Source: Tunicatimonas pelagia (lineage in GTDB: Bacteria; Bacteroidota; Bacteroidia; Cytophagales; Cyclobacteriaceae). From it: a stretch of DNA of 64,000 nucleotides. Both the position numbers and the translations under genes were made by a program. The DNA lies in assembly GCF_030506325.1 (NCBI RefSeq), contig NZ_CP120683.1, positions 2,170,001 through 2,234,000 of the forward strand. The letters are read 5' to 3'. This document shows, piece by piece, positions 18,037 through 27,444 of this stretch (position 1 is its first letter; the number at the start of each line of letters is the position of its first letter). Under the pieces are notes generated by a model. That model was given only the letters and a program-made list of their open reading frames with translations, did not search any database and had not been told where the DNA came from.

Positions 18037-19143
18037 CTAGCCAGAGATAGAATAAGCGTGCGCCGGGATTTCACCCAAGCTCTTCATCATCTTGACGTGA
18101 GAGGCCAGCGCATCGCGGAAGCGAATCTTCTCATGGTAAGGTAAATGAAACTCCTTAGCGGTCTGCTGCACAATGGGAGCAATAGCTTCGTAGTGAATAT
18201 GGCAGATATTCGGAAATAAATGATGCTCTACTTGAAAGTTGAGTCCCCCTACGTACCAATTCAGCAAACGGTTATTGCGGGCAAAATTAGCCGTTGTCTC
18301 CAGTTGGTGAATGGCCCAAGCATTCTCAATATTACCTTCTTTATTAGGCAGCGGTTGCTCTACTTCCTCTACAATGTGCGCCAGTTGAAATACGAGCGTG
18401 AGAATATACCCGGCGGTAAAATGCATTGCTAACACTCCAATAACTACCTGCCACCAGAGTAGCGGAGTAATCAGCATTGGAAGGGCTACGGTAAAAAAGA
18501 GGTATAAAACCTTCGTAAAAATAAGCTTCCAAAGTTCGCTGGAAAACTTAGATTTCTGTCGCTCTACCATCCCGACCTTATTGTAAGATAATAACTTAAT
18601 CAGATCGCTGATGATAAAAAATAGGGTATTGAAACCGTACAGAAAGAATACATAGATATATTGATAGCGATGTATAGATCGCAAAGATGCGTGCTTCGAT
18701 AACCGGATTACCAGCTTCGTCCGAATGTCATCGTCTAACCCGTGAATGTTGGTGTAGGTATGGTGTAGTACATTATGCTGTATTTTCCAGACTACGGGGT
18801 TAGCCCCAATAAAATAGGTGAGATAGCCTACCCAGCGATTAACGGTAGCACTACGGGAATAAGAACCGTGTAAAGCATCGTGCATAACCGACATGCCGAT
18901 ACCCGCCATAGCCACACCCATAGTAATAGCAAATGGCAGCAGCCACCATGCGTTAACCGATAAAGTGAGTATGGCGGCATAAGCGCCAAAATAGATCGCT
19001 GAAAGAATAATGGTTTTTGCCACCATCTTCCGATTGCCGTAGTGGGAAATGTCCTTATCTTTAAAATACTGATTAACGCGCTTGCGTAAGGTAGGAAAAA
19101 AGGCTGATCGATCAATATCGATAAACCGTGCTTGGTAGTTCAT
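18037..19143 (-). CDS. Membrane fatty-acid desaturase (acyl-CoA/acyl-lipid, linoleoyl-type)
   Basis: The 368-residue protein has the three histidine boxes of front-end-like desaturases: HDALH at 88-92, HNVLHH at 123-128, and the C-terminal QVEHHLFP near residue 310. It has four or more hydrophobic segments and no cytochrome b5 domain, so it needs a separate electron donor. The Q in the third box is typical of delta-5/delta-6 types, but the position of the double bond cannot be told here. Role: membrane fluidity or unsaturated lipids. Confidence 0.92.
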   Translation of the reverse strand: MNYQARFIDIDRSAFFPTLRKRVNQYFKDKDISHYGNRKMVAKTIILSAIYFGAYAAILTLSVNAWWLLPFAITMGVAMAGIGMSVMHDALHGSYSRSATVNRWVGYLTYFIGANPVVWKIQHNVLHHTYTNIHGLDDDIRTKLVIRLSKHASLRSIHRYQYIYVFFLYGFNTLFFIISDLIKLLSYNKVGMVERQKSKFSSELWKLIFTKVLYLFFTVALPMLITPLLWWQVVIGVLAMHFTAGYILTLVFQLAHIVEEVEQPLPNKEGNIENAWAIHQLETTANFARNNRLLNWYVGGLNFQVEHHLFPNICHIHYEAIAPIVQQTAKEFHLPYHEKIRFRDALASHVKMMKSLGEIPAHAYSISG

Positions 19144-19341
19144 ACAACTGGTTTAAAGAGCGAAAATGATACGCTGCTCAGTCAAGAAAGATGGGGCCAA
19201 ACGAGAGGGAGTGAGGTAACACCATCTGGTGGGCAATGATCCTTAGTGTCTGTATGCCACGCTAATTTGATTCCCCTCTACTACATATTGTTTTAAGAGA
19301 ATGTTCAGGGGATTGGCAAAATAGAATAAATTTCTCGCTAA

Positions 19342-19827
19342 TCAATTGCTTTTCTTCACTATCAGCGCTACTGCGTGAGTGGCAACCCCCTCCTTTCGCC
19401 CCACGAAACCCATCTTCTCAGAGGTAGTGGCTTTAATAGAAATAGTTGATTCTTCTACCTCCATCACTTCGGCCATAGTAGCTCGCATAGCGGGAATGTG
19501 AGGATTTACTTTAGGAGCTTCCAAACAGACGGTAGCGTCAATATTGCCTAATTCGTAGCCCTCCTTACGCAGTAGTTGCATTACTTCTTTCAGCAAAATT
19601 TTGCTATCAACCCCTTTGTACTTGGGGTCAGTATCGGGAAAGTGAAAACCAATATCACGCAGATTAGCTGCTCCCAGCAGGGCATCGCAGATAGCGTGAA
19701 TCAGTACATCAGCATCCGAGTGGCCTTTTGCTCCATGTGTATGCTCCAGACGAATGCCACCCAGCCAAAAATCTTGTCCTTCTTCCAATTGATGCACATC
19801 GTAGCCGTAACCAATTCTAAAGTTCAT
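19342..19827 (-). CDS. ispF: 2-C-methyl-D-erythritol 2,4-cyclodiphosphate synthase
   Basis: The 161-residue protein is the MEP-pathway cyclase. Metal ligands are in GYDVHQ (Asp10, His12) and the helix after GHSDADVLIHAICDALLGA, and the C-terminal KATTSEKMGFVGR loop binds substrate. Length is normal for the family. It is separate from ispE, which lies about 7 kb away, so MEP-pathway genes are scattered here. Confidence 0.96.
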   Translation of the reverse strand: MNFRIGYGYDVHQLEEGQDFWLGGIRLEHTHGAKGHSDADVLIHAICDALLGAANLRDIGFHFPDTDPKYKGVDSKILLKEVMQLLRKEGYELGNIDATVCLEAPKVNPHIPAMRATMAEVMEVEESTISIKATTSEKMGFVGRKEGVATHAVALIVKKSN

Positions 19828-19860
19828 AGAATAATTGAAAATGGATAATTAATAATACAC
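19828..19860. repeat. Permuted-word spacer upstream of ispF
   Basis: Read towards ispF, the spacer is built of words like ATTATCCATTTTCAATTATT directly before the ATG. Nearly the same words precede thyA (24731-24790), nuoD, the DUF4290 gene and the peroxiredoxin gene. It may hold promoter elements or be a dispersed low-complexity repeat. Confidence 0.4.
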
Positions 19861-19905
19861 AAAGGGGTTAGGAATCAGTATAAATACAATGATACAAAAA
19901 GTGCC

Positions 19906-20367
19906 TTATTCAAACTGATTTTGTTTGAAACGAGGATCAAAAGCGAATGATTGCTGGTCAATTAGTTGAATCTTTTTGTAATCGGAATGCTGAGTATTGA
20001 GCACGTAATTGAATTCTTGGTGCATAATAGCGGAAGGCACTTTCAAAATGGGTGTGTTCTCAGTTTGAAACCACTGGCTACCGATTGCTTGGCAAGAAGG
20101 GTGTCGCGCTCGCTGAAACCAATCACTTGGTAACTCATTGGGTCGCACTGAGGTAACTGCCAAATCATCCGGAATGTAAATAACCATAATCGTAAATTGC
20201 TCGCTAAGAATCTCACCGGAGGCGTGCACCAAGTTTTCCAGGCACGCTAGCGAACGGGAAGCTGCTGTATACAATACTTTTTCGCCCGTATAGTTCCATC
20301 GATTGGTACGTCCTGAAGCAAAAAGCTCGTTGGCGTACTCAGCTTTTACAATGCGGAAAACTTCCAT
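19906..20367 (-). CDS. RES-domain toxin (NAD+-phosphorylase type)
   Basis: The 153-residue protein has the RES signature: the N-terminal FRIVKAEYANELFASG, the GRTNRWNYTG Arg region, LYTAASRSLACLENLVH with the conserved Glu, and YVLNTQHSDYKKIQL near the end. RES toxins deplete cellular NAD+. It lies 6 bp downstream of the Xre/ParS-type antitoxin gene, so the two form a type II toxin-antitoxin operon in the usual antitoxin-first order. Confidence 0.93.
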   Translation of the reverse strand: MEVFRIVKAEYANELFASGRTNRWNYTGEKVLYTAASRSLACLENLVHASGEILSEQFTIMVIYIPDDLAVTSVRPNELPSDWFQRARHPSCQAIGSQWFQTENTPILKVPSAIMHQEFNYVLNTQHSDYKKIQLIDQQSFAFDPRFKQNQFE

Positions 20368-20373
20368 CCGTCA

Positions 20374-20847
20374 TTAGGCAAACTCGCCATTGGCAATACG
20401 CTCCACTTCATCGCTCACTAGATTCAACCCTTCCGAGGTGATGAGTAAGTCAAAGGGTTTATCACCATCTAAGCCAAAGGCCGGCTTATGTAACCACCGC
20501 TTAAATATTTCTACCGAACCAAATACCGTTTCTCCTCGCTGAACTAATTTTTGGTACTTCAATAACGCTTCCGCTTGCTGTGGGCTGAGCAAATCTTCCT
20601 GAGCACGGTAATTTCGGGCAGTACGCACAGTTACTCCCAACACAGTAGCTAGCTCCTCAACACTACTTTGAGTTTGAGTCATTACTGTGCCGACTTTCTG
20701 TTTGGATACCCCTTGTCGGGCTAACTGAAGAATTTCCTCCCGACTAGCTCCCCAACTTACCTTACCCCCCGGAGTAGCTGGCGTTGCTGTTTTTCTTGCA
20801 CGAGATTTTCGACTTCTTTTAGGAGGTTTAGACTGGATTTGTTTCAT
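20374..20847 (-). CDS. Xre/MbcA/ParS-type antitoxin (DUF2384)
   Basis: About 157 residues from the ATG at 20847; an ATG at 20907 is possible but crosses the likely promoter. A Lys/Arg-rich tail (about residues 1-20) precedes an HTH region (QLARQGVSKQKVGTVM) and the DUF2384 C-terminal domain (LLKYQKLVQRGETVFGS and FKRWLHKPAFGLDG). It pairs with the RES toxin just downstream. The short dyad GATAAGT (20856-20862)/ACTTATC (20899-20905) just upstream could be its operator. Confidence 0.92.
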   Translation of the reverse strand: MKQIQSKPPKRSRKSRARKTATPATPGGKVSWGASREEILQLARQGVSKQKVGTVMTQTQSSVEELATVLGVTVRTARNYRAQEDLLSPQQAEALLKYQKLVQRGETVFGSVEIFKRWLHKPAFGLDGDKPFDLLITSEGLNLVSDEVERIANGEFA

Positions 20848-20855
20848 ATGACTAA

Positions 20856-20905
20856 GATAAGTAATTTTTCCAATTAAAGAGGAATTTTTGCTAAACTCAC
20901 TTATC
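20856..20905 (-). promoter_or_regulatory. Possible operator dyad of the RES/Xre operon
   Basis: Inverted arms GATAAGT and ACTTATC lie 36 bp apart, immediately upstream of the chosen antitoxin start. The arms are short, so the match could be chance. If real, it would mark autoregulation by the antitoxin-toxin complex. Confidence 0.25.
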
Positions 20906-20926
20906 AATAGCCACTCGCATCTTTTG

Positions 20927-20972
20927 CTATTTTCTATTGTTCACTGTTAATTGCACATTGTTCACTTCTTTT
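20927..20972. repeat. Permuted-word spacer upstream of nuoD
   Basis: Words TTCTATTGTTCACTG, TTAATTGCACATTG and TTCACTTC run up to the nuoD ATG. This is the same vocabulary seen upstream of thyA and the DUF4290 gene. Confidence 0.4.
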
Positions 20973-22190
20973 ATGGCAGATACCATTCAGTACCAGTACG
21001 ATTCCGATCATCTACAGAACTCTGAGCCTACCAAGTATCAGGCAGAAGATTTAACTTCCGAGCAGATGGTGATCAACATTGGGCCGCAGCATCCGTCTAC
21101 CCACGGGGTTTTGCGGTTAGAGGTGGTGACAGAAGGTGAGGTCATTGTCGATGTGGTACCACATTTGGGCTATTTGCACCGCTGCTTTGAAAAACACACT
21201 GAATCGTTACCCTATAATCAGATTATTCCCTACGTAGATCGGATGGATTATTTGGCAGCGATGAATTCTGAACATGCTTACGCGATGGGAGTAGAACGAA
21301 TGCTAGGTATCCAGGATCAGATTCCAACGCGAGTAGAATACATTCGAGTGCTGGTGGCAGAGCTGAATCGTTTAGCCTCGCACTTTGTAGCGATTGGTAC
21401 TTACGCTATGGATATTGGGGCGTACACTCCTTTTCTGTGGATGATGCGCGACCGCGAACATATCCAGCGAATGTTGGAGTGGGTTTGTGGATCACGAATG
21501 CTCTACAACTACATTTGGATTGGAGGCTTGTTTTACGATCTGCCCGTTGGCTTTGAAGAACGCTGCCAGGAATTTGTTACCTACTTACGACCCAAGTTAA
21601 GTGAGCTAGAACAGTTGGTCGTAGACAACAAAATATTTGTAGAACGTACTGCCAATGTGGGCGTATTGCCACTGGATTTAGCCATTAATTACGGAATCTC
21701 TGGACCGATGCTTCGGGCATCGGGACTACGCTACGACCTACGACGGGTAGACGGTTACTCAGTATACCCCGAACTAGAATTTGATATTCCGATTGGTGAA
21801 GGGAAAATGGGAGCCGTAGGTGATTGCTGGGATCGTACTTACGTTCGCGTTCTCGAGTGCTACGAGTCGCTACGGATTATTGAGCAGTGTGTAGTCCAAT
21901 TAACGGGCGACCACAAACGCACTCGAGAATTCGATCCGCGAGCCGTAGTTCCTAAAAAAATCCGTCCTAAACAGCAAGATTTATACGTGCGAGCCGAAAA
22001 CCCTCGCGGTGAACTGGGCTTCTATTTCCGAGCCGACGGGCGTAGCGATATTCCCTTCCGATGTAAAGCCCGTAGCTCCTGCTTTGTGAACCTATCCATT
22101 TTAGCCGAACTTAGCCGGGGTGGCATGATTGCCGATCTGGTAGCCATTCTCGGTTCTATTGATATTGTGTTGGGTGAAGTAGATCGGTAG
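20973..22190 (+). CDS. nuoD: NADH-quinone oxidoreductase subunit D
   Basis: About 405 residues from the ATG at 20973; the in-frame TTG at 20937 lies in the repetitive spacer. NuoD is the 49-kDa-type subunit of complex I that lines the quinone pocket. The pattern [39 protein letters not shown] and the C-terminal [12 protein letters not shown] with [12 protein letters not shown] are all present, so it looks full length. No other nuo gene is in the window, although complex I genes are usually clustered. Confidence 0.96.
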   Translation: MADTIQYQYDSDHLQNSEPTKYQAEDLTSEQMVINIGPQHPSTHGVLRLEVVTEGEVIVDVVPHLGYLHRCFEKHTESLPYNQIIPYVDRMDYLAAMNSEHAYAMGVERMLGIQDQIPTRVEYIRVLVAELNRLASHFVAIGTYAMDIGAYTPFLWMMRDREHIQRMLEWVCGSRMLYNYIWIGGLFYDLPVGFEERCQEFVTYLRPKLSELEQLVVDNKIFVERTANVGVLPLDLAINYGISGPMLRASGLRYDLRRVDGYSVYPELEFDIPIGEGKMGAVGDCWDRTYVRVLECYESLRIIEQCVVQLTGDHKRTREFDPRAVVPKKIRPKQQDLYVRAENPRGELGFYFRADGRSDIPFRCKARSSCFVNLSILAELSRGGMIADLVAILGSIDIVLGEVDR

Positions 22191-22278
22191 CCCGACGCTT
22201 TTTAGTGTTATTTCTAGCGTAATATGCCAGATGTAACTTAGCCACTCAAATTCAGTATTAAGAGTCTTTTTTAGATTA

Positions 22279-22286
22279 TACTTTTG
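22279..22286 (+). promoter_or_regulatory. Candidate Bacteroidota -7 box (TACTTTTG)
   Basis: TACTTTTG fits the TAnnTTTG -7 consensus about 45 bp upstream of the GAF receptor start. I see no convincing TTTG at the -33 position, so support is weak. Confidence 0.3.
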
Positions 22287-22330
22287 GTTAAGTATTTATA
22301 ACCAATGGTGCAGTCTAAACCATAAGATTC

Positions 22331-23851
22331 ATGACATTCGCCCAAGTACTCAATGCGGGTATTCGAGATGACCAGCCCTCTTACCTACAAAAGAAAATAC
22401 GGATTGCTAATAGTGTGGCACTCATTATCAGCTTTGGAGTAGCGGTTCCATTCATAATTATTTCTGGAATTCATTTTCCGCCCCTAGTTCTGGTTCCTAT
22501 CATAGGCGTTATCATATCCCTCGGAGTTGTAGGCCTAAACGCCTTGAATAAAACTACGTCCGCAAGACTTATTATTTCACTGCTACCGCTTATGTTAGCT
22601 GCCGCCTACAATGTCGGATTGGCCTCAGTAGGTGAGCCACCGGTAACCGGACTATACATGATAGAACTTGGGTTTTCTATTACCGTGTTTCTAGTCTTTG
22701 ATCTACGGGAAAAAAGATATTTGATCTCTTTGGTTATTATTGTTTTACTAATCATTTTCTCCTTTCCGTACACTCAACATTGGTGGGAACCTAATGTGGA
22801 TGCAACTATCATCCGAGAAGGATACGTAGGGGTAATCGCTGTCTTAACTAGCATTTTGTATACTTTCGGCAGTGTTTTCATATTGGCACAACAAAATTTC
22901 TTCTCTGAAAACAAATTTGCTCAATTGCTTACTGAAGCGAAAGAGACCAATGAAACAGCTAAGCAGTCAGAACAAGAACTCAAAGAAAGCTTGAAGCAGT
23001 TAGAAGAAGCTCAAGAAGAAGAGAAACAGCGACAATGGGTGACTGAAGGGCTAACTCAGACGGTAAGTATTCTTCGTGAGAATGATGATTTGCCAAGCAT
23101 GAGCGAAAAAATTGTTAGCCATATTATTCGCTACATCAATGCCAATCAGGGGGGGCTTTTTATTGTTGATGAGCAGGATAGTGAGAAGTATCTGCGCCTT
23201 CAAGCTTGTTATGCTTACGGACGTAAAAAATTTAAGAAAAAGACGGTGGCTATTGGCGAAGGATTACTGGGTCAGGCTTACCTGGAAAAAGAATACAGCT
23301 ACCTCACTGAAATCCCTCAGAACTACGTGAACATTACTTCCGGATTAGGTAAGGCTACCCCTAGAGCTTTACTTATTATGCCTCTCATTATTAATGAGGA
23401 GGTAGAAGGAGTGCTGGAGTTGGCTTCTCTGCAAGAGTTTAAACCACATGAGATTGAGTTTATGCAAACACTGGGCGAAAGCATTGCCGCTACGCTACGT
23501 AATGCTCGGATAAGCACTCAGACAAAAGCACTATTGGAAGAGTCGCAACAGCAGGCTGAAGAGATGCAAGCACAGGAAGAAGAGATGCGGCAAAATATGG
23601 AGGAGATGCAGGCTACCCAAGAACAGTCGGAGCGGCTACGAACTGAATTAGAAGAAAGCGAAAATTTACTAAAAGAAAAGCTGAAAGAACTAGAAGCAGC
23701 TCAGCGCGAAACTGAGGAAGTACGACGAGTTGAACAGCAGCGAACCGAAGAACAAATCAAGTCCAGAAAAAAGATGATGGAAAAAGCGATGCAAAAGTTT
23801 AAGGAAAGAGAACAAGAGTTATTGGCTCAACTGGAAGCTGCCAAAAAATAA
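22331..23851 (+). CDS. Membrane-bound GAF-domain protein with long coiled coil
   Basis: The 506-residue protein has five or six N-terminal membrane helices (about 25-190), a linking coiled coil (about 195-235, Glu/Gln/Lys-rich), a GAF domain (about 245-390, including RLQACYAYG, AIGEGLLGQAYLEK and LIMPLIINEEVEGVLELAS) and a C-terminal coiled coil of about 110 residues. There is no histidine kinase, cyclase, PP2C or HTH output domain. Related Cytophagales proteins occur as sensor halves whose output partner is separate. The small STAS-like gene 200 bp downstream on the same strand is a possible partner. Confidence 0.8.
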   Translation: MTFAQVLNAGIRDDQPSYLQKKIRIANSVALIISFGVAVPFIIISGIHFPPLVLVPIIGVIISLGVVGLNALNKTTSARLIISLLPLMLAAAYNVGLASVGEPPVTGLYMIELGFSITVFLVFDLREKRYLISLVIIVLLIIFSFPYTQHWWEPNVDATIIREGYVGVIAVLTSILYTFGSVFILAQQNFFSENKFAQLLTEAKETNETAKQSEQELKESLKQLEEAQEEEKQRQWVTEGLTQTVSILRENDDLPSMSEKIVSHIIRYINANQGGLFIVDEQDSEKYLRLQACYAYGRKKFKKKTVAIGEGLLGQAYLEKEYSYLTEIPQNYVNITSGLGKATPRALLIMPLIINEEVEGVLELASLQEFKPHEIEFMQTLGESIAATLRNARISTQTKALLEESQQQAEEMQAQEEEMRQNMEEMQATQEQSERLRTELEESENLLKEKLKELEAAQRETEEVRRVEQQRTEEQIKSRKKMMEKAMQKFKEREQELLAQLEAAKK

Positions 23852-24047
23852 CTCATATCATTCATTTCTTGAACAGTTAGTAAAGTTTGAGTAATCTCTC
23901 TATGCAATTGACGAGAATGCTAACTGCTCTTGCATTTCAGACTTTTAAGACAGGCATAAACCATCTGATTTTTGTATTGCACAAATACTTAGCCACCACA
24001 TTACTAACCAATACCCCCCACTTTTATTCACATAATTAATTTTACAA

Positions 24048-24458
24048 ATGGAAGCAACAGCAATTTCAGTAAAAAATGGATTAGGAAACGATTTTCTGCA
24101 CATTGAGTACAATGAAGCTAGTAAATGGGTTTATGCCCGCTGGGTTGGTGATGTCACTAATGAAGACGTGAAACATGGAGCTGAAAAAATACTAGAGCAA
24201 CTACAGCAACACCATTGCCCTCATATACTTAACGACAATCGAGAACTGGTCGGTTCGTGGGATGAAGTTACTGAATGGGTTCAGCAAGACTGGATGCCGC
24301 GCGCTATTGGTGCGGGACTACAGAAGTTTGCCCATATAATATCTCCCGATATTTTCGCTGCTATGTCGGTAGAAGAAATGGTAACCCGGGCAAGTGGTTT
24401 TGAGATGCGTATTTTTGAAGATGAGGCCGAGGCAAAAGCTTGGTTGGAGTCAGAATAA
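24048..24458 (+). CDS. STAS/SpoIIAA-like domain protein
   Basis: The 136-residue cytoplasmic protein has the alternating strand-helix pattern of SpoIIAA-like/STAS proteins found in Cytophagales (WVYARWVGDVTNEDVKHGAE, HILNDNRELVGSW, then FEMRIFEDEAEAKAWLES). The spot usually phosphorylated in anti-sigma antagonists is not clear. It lies after the GAF receptor and is followed by a good terminator at 24486-24522. Confidence 0.65.
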   Translation: MEATAISVKNGLGNDFLHIEYNEASKWVYARWVGDVTNEDVKHGAEKILEQLQQHHCPHILNDNRELVGSWDEVTEWVQQDWMPRAIGAGLQKFAHIISPDIFAAMSVEEMVTRASGFEMRIFEDEAEAKAWLESE

Positions 24459-24485
24459 ACTTTTATTTATTTACAGATACTGTAG

Positions 24486-24525
24486 AAGCGAAGTTAGTGT
24501 AGAGCTAGCTTCGCTTTTTTCTTTT
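24486..24525 (+). terminator. Rho-independent terminator after the STAS-like gene
   Basis: Stem AAGCGAAG (24486-24493) pairs with CTTCGCTT (24509-24516), extended by TTAG/CTAG inside the loop side, and is followed by TTTTTCTTTTT. It ends the transcript 28 bp after the STAS-like stop codon. Confidence 0.8.
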
Positions 24526-24730
24526 TAGAAGAGCATCTTTATACGACAATCTGAAATGTGCCCTATCCGATTTGTGTATTCTTAGCAAGTTGCCCATCTT
24601 TACAAGTGCAATTGAAACCGCAGCGGCGGCCGATGGACAATGGATAGTTAGAAAGCTACAATAATGTAAATAGCTATAATCTAGGTATCTTGGATAATCT
24701 GTAAAATCTGATTTAAGCGAAGAGAGCATT

Positions 24731-24790
24731 TACTATTCACCTGCAATTATTAACTTTCCGTTTTCAATTATCCACTATCAACTAGTTATT
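24731..24790. repeat. Permuted-word spacer upstream of thyA
   Basis: Words TACTATTCACCTGCAATTA, TTTTCAATTATCCACTATC and AACTAGTTATT run directly into the thyA ATG. The block TTTTCAATTATCCA also occurs, inverted in order, before ispF. Confidence 0.4.
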
Positions 24791-25585
24791 ATGCAGCAGT
24801 ATCTTGATTTGATGCGTCATATTTTGGATCATGGCGTGAAGAAGGAAGACCGCACCGGAACCGGTACATTGAGTGTATTCGGCCACCAAATGCGCTTTGA
24901 TCTGCAAGAAGGCTTTCCGGTGACTACCACTAAAAAACTGCATCTGCGCTCAATTATTCATGAGCTGCTATGGTTCTTGCAAGGTGATACCAACATTGGC
25001 TACTTAAAAGAAAACAAAGTAAGAATTTGGGATGAGTGGGCAGATGAAAATGGTGATCTGGGTCCCGTATACGGCCACCAGTGGCGAAGCTGGCCTGCCC
25101 CCGACGGTCGCTCCATCGATCAGATTAAGCAGATACTACACCAAATCAAAAACACCCCTAACTCCCGCCGAATTATGGTATCGGCCTGGAATGTGGCCGA
25201 TGTAGAGCGAATGGCCCTACCGCCCTGTCATGCCTTGTTTCAGTTCTACGTAGCTGAGGGAAAGCTTTCCTGTCAGTTGTACCAGCGTAGTGCCGATGTC
25301 TTTCTGGGGGTTCCTTTTAATATTGCCTCCTACGCTCTGCTGACCATGATGGTTGCTCAGGTCTGCAATCTGAAGCCCGGTGAGTTTATTCACACCTTCG
25401 GCGATGCCCATCTTTATACCAACCATCTTGAGCAAGCCGGACTACAACTTAGCCGGAACCCTCGTCCGTTACCCATCATGAAAATCAACTCCGAAGTGAC
25501 CGATCTTTTTGCATTTTGCTACGAAGATTTTGAGCTAGTTAATTACGATCCGCACCCTCACATTAAAGCCGAAGTAGCGATTTAG
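24791..25585 (+). CDS. thyA: Thymidylate synthase
   Basis: The 264-residue protein has the same length as E. coli ThyA. It methylates dUMP to dTMP using methylenetetrahydrofolate. The catalytic motif [13 protein letters not shown] places the nucleophile at Cys146, and the [12 protein letters not shown] and [19 protein letters not shown] blocks are intact. No folA lies adjacent. Confidence 0.98.
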   Translation: MQQYLDLMRHILDHGVKKEDRTGTGTLSVFGHQMRFDLQEGFPVTTTKKLHLRSIIHELLWFLQGDTNIGYLKENKVRIWDEWADENGDLGPVYGHQWRSWPAPDGRSIDQIKQILHQIKNTPNSRRIMVSAWNVADVERMALPPCHALFQFYVAEGKLSCQLYQRSADVFLGVPFNIASYALLTMMVAQVCNLKPGEFIHTFGDAHLYTNHLEQAGLQLSRNPRPLPIMKINSEVTDLFAFCYEDFELVNYDPHPHIKAEVAI

Positions 25586-25883
25586 TGCAAGGTTTTCGTA
25601 CCCCTCCTTCATTCTAATAATTTATCCTACCAAACGAATAGCTAGTTACATAAGTAATGTAAACTGTAAATGCCCATCTATATTTTTTTAAGAAAATGAA
25701 AAATAAAAATAGTGCTACAAATTGCACTTTTTCGTCCCTTTGCTTCCTCGCTTGGTAGGTTCGTAGTGGGGATTTTCAACGAATAGTACCTGTCTGAGGT
25801 TCGATAACAAACTCAGGATTAAAGTGGTGGAATAGGTGTCAAGTTTGATACAGTTAGGCCGAATGTCTAATTGTTGAACCACC
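25586..25883. other. 298-bp spacer downstream of thyA
   Basis: AT-rich DNA with no supported gene and no clear terminator hairpin. Nothing else recognised. Confidence 0.4.
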
Positions 25884-26534
25884 ATGAAATATATCAGTCT
25901 TTTCCTCCTCAGTATCATCACCCACATTGTTCAAGCGTCTGACCTACCTCAATACGGGGTTTGGTGCTTCGGAAAAATAACGCTAGATAACAATGTAATA
26001 CTGGAGGGCAAGATTAGTTACGATCTTAAGTTTGAGGCCATTAAAGTTAAAACCGATGATCTGGTAAGAACCTACACCGCCGAAAACATTACTAATTTTG
26101 AGATATTCGATCCTATTAAGTACCGACATCGCAAGTACGTAGCAGTAGATCATGTTATGAAAGAAGGATATAAGCGTAAAACCTTTTTTGAGGTGCTCTC
26201 TGATGGAAAGATTTCAATATTGAGAAAGAGTAAATACGTGCGTCGTCCGCGGGTAACTGAAGATTACCGGGCACCCCATGTGTATCTCAATGCTGTTTGT
26301 CGACATACGTACTACGTTTACCAAGGGGACAAATTTGTAGAAATAGAAGATTTTGTATCGCAGGTAATGCCGATGATGACCTCACACCAAGAGGAGGTAA
26401 CCAGTTACGTAAAGCAGTGCAAACTGAAACTAAAGGCCATTCACGAGCAAATGCGTGTTATCCATTTGTACAACCAGCTAACGGCTCAGCCAGAAAAATC
26501 TTTTTTACTAAGCGAATCAATGAGTGAGGAGTAG
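25884..26534 (+). CDS. Hypothetical secreted protein
   Basis: The 216-residue protein carries a signal peptide (MKYISLFLLSIITHIVQAS). The mature N-terminal half looks like a small beta-rich domain (KITLDNNVILEGKISYDLKF, EAIKVKTDDLVRTY), as in proteins that describe modified cell-surface components. The C-terminal third is a charged helix. Similar architectures are frequent in Cytophagales with no known role. Its 3' end lies 7 bp from the convergent ispE gene. Confidence 0.65.
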   Translation: MKYISLFLLSIITHIVQASDLPQYGVWCFGKITLDNNVILEGKISYDLKFEAIKVKTDDLVRTYTAENITNFEIFDPIKYRHRKYVAVDHVMKEGYKRKTFFEVLSDGKISILRKSKYVRRPRVTEDYRAPHVYLNAVCRHTYYVYQGDKFVEIEDFVSQVMPMMTSHQEEVTSYVKQCKLKLKAIHEQMRVIHLYNQLTAQPEKSFLLSESMSEE

Positions 26535-26541
26535 CTAGTTT

Positions 26542-27363
26542 CTACAACTTGCTCTGCCATACTGAGTATGTGCGACTCAAATCGCTAATGTCCGGGGCTT
26601 GTGGGAACAAACCATACATGGTAGAACCAGAACCACTCATGCTAGCGTAGAACGCTCCGGCATCGTAAAGTTGCTTTTTAATATCTTCTAGCACCGGATA
26701 CCGAGCGAATACCGATGCTTCAAAGTCATTCGCTAGATTATCTGTCCATTTCTCAGCCGATTGTTTTATCAGCTCATGGAGTGATGCTGACGGCATGGAG
26801 GGATTTACCTGCCGGGGAACTACTTTAGCGTAGGCTTCGGCGGTAGATACTGAAATATCCGGAAATACTAACACGATGTGCTTCCCACTTAGATCCAGTG
26901 ATATTTCCTGAAACTCGTTACCCGTTCCACTGGCTAACACTGGTTGATTCCGAATAAAAAACGGACAATCGCTACCCAACTGGCTAGCGTAACCTTCCAG
27001 CCGATCATCAGTGAGTGACAAAGAAAACAGCTCATTCAGGCTTCGGAGTAAAAAAGAAGCGTTGGATGAACCGCCACCTAACCCGCCGCCCATCGGGATT
27101 ATTTTATGTAAATGAATTTGAACTGGCGGCAGGTCAAAGTCAGTTTGTAACAACTCATAAGCCCGCACGCACAGATTATCTTCGGGCTTTCCTGGAATTG
27201 ATAATCCCGAAGTAGTAAACTGAAAGGCTTTACTTTCAATTACCTCCAGAATATCCCGTAGCGGAATGGGCACGAAGCAGGTTTCAATGTTATGATAGCC
27301 ATCCTCCCGCTTACTTACAACGTGTAAGCCTAAATTGATCTTAGCATTGGGGAAAACTACCAT
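26542..27363 (-). CDS. ispE: 4-diphosphocytidyl-2-C-methyl-D-erythritol kinase
   Basis: The 273-residue GHMP kinase phosphorylates CDP-methylerythritol in the MEP isoprenoid pathway. It starts with PNAKINLGLHV, has the ATP loop PMGGGLGGGSSNASFLL, and a C-terminal glycine motif SMSGSGSTMYGLF. Length is typical. It lies downstream of fabI on the same strand across an 81-bp spacer of GGAAACCG-type words. Confidence 0.95.
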   Translation of the reverse strand: MVVFPNAKINLGLHVVSKREDGYHNIETCFVPIPLRDILEVIESKAFQFTTSGLSIPGKPEDNLCVRAYELLQTDFDLPPVQIHLHKIIPMGGGLGGGSSNASFLLRSLNELFSLSLTDDRLEGYASQLGSDCPFFIRNQPVLASGTGNEFQEISLDLSGKHIVLVFPDISVSTAEAYAKVVPRQVNPSMPSASLHELIKQSAEKWTDNLANDFEASVFARYPVLEDIKKQLYDAGAFYASMSGSGSTMYGLFPQAPDISDLSRTYSVWQSKL

Positions 27364-27430
27364 ATCTGGAAACCGAAAACCGGAGTCTGGAAACCGGATT
27401 CCGGTCCCAGCGGGGAACCGCTCCGCTATC
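27364..27430. repeat. GGAAACCG-word spacer between fabI and ispE
   Basis: The spacer repeats GGAAACCG, GAAAACCGG and GGAGTCTGG in shuffled order and contains the near-palindrome ACCGGATTCCGGT. A related spacer (GGAAACCGG words, opposite strand) sits at 58176-58200 before the helicase gene. Confidence 0.4.
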
Positions 27431-27444
27431 CGGACTCTGTATTT

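Larger units (their letters stand above)
24459..24790. other. 332-bp intergenic stretch
   Basis: It holds the terminator at 24486-24522, about 200 bp in which I see nothing, and the permuted-word spacer at 24731-24790 in front of thyA. Confidence 0.5.
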
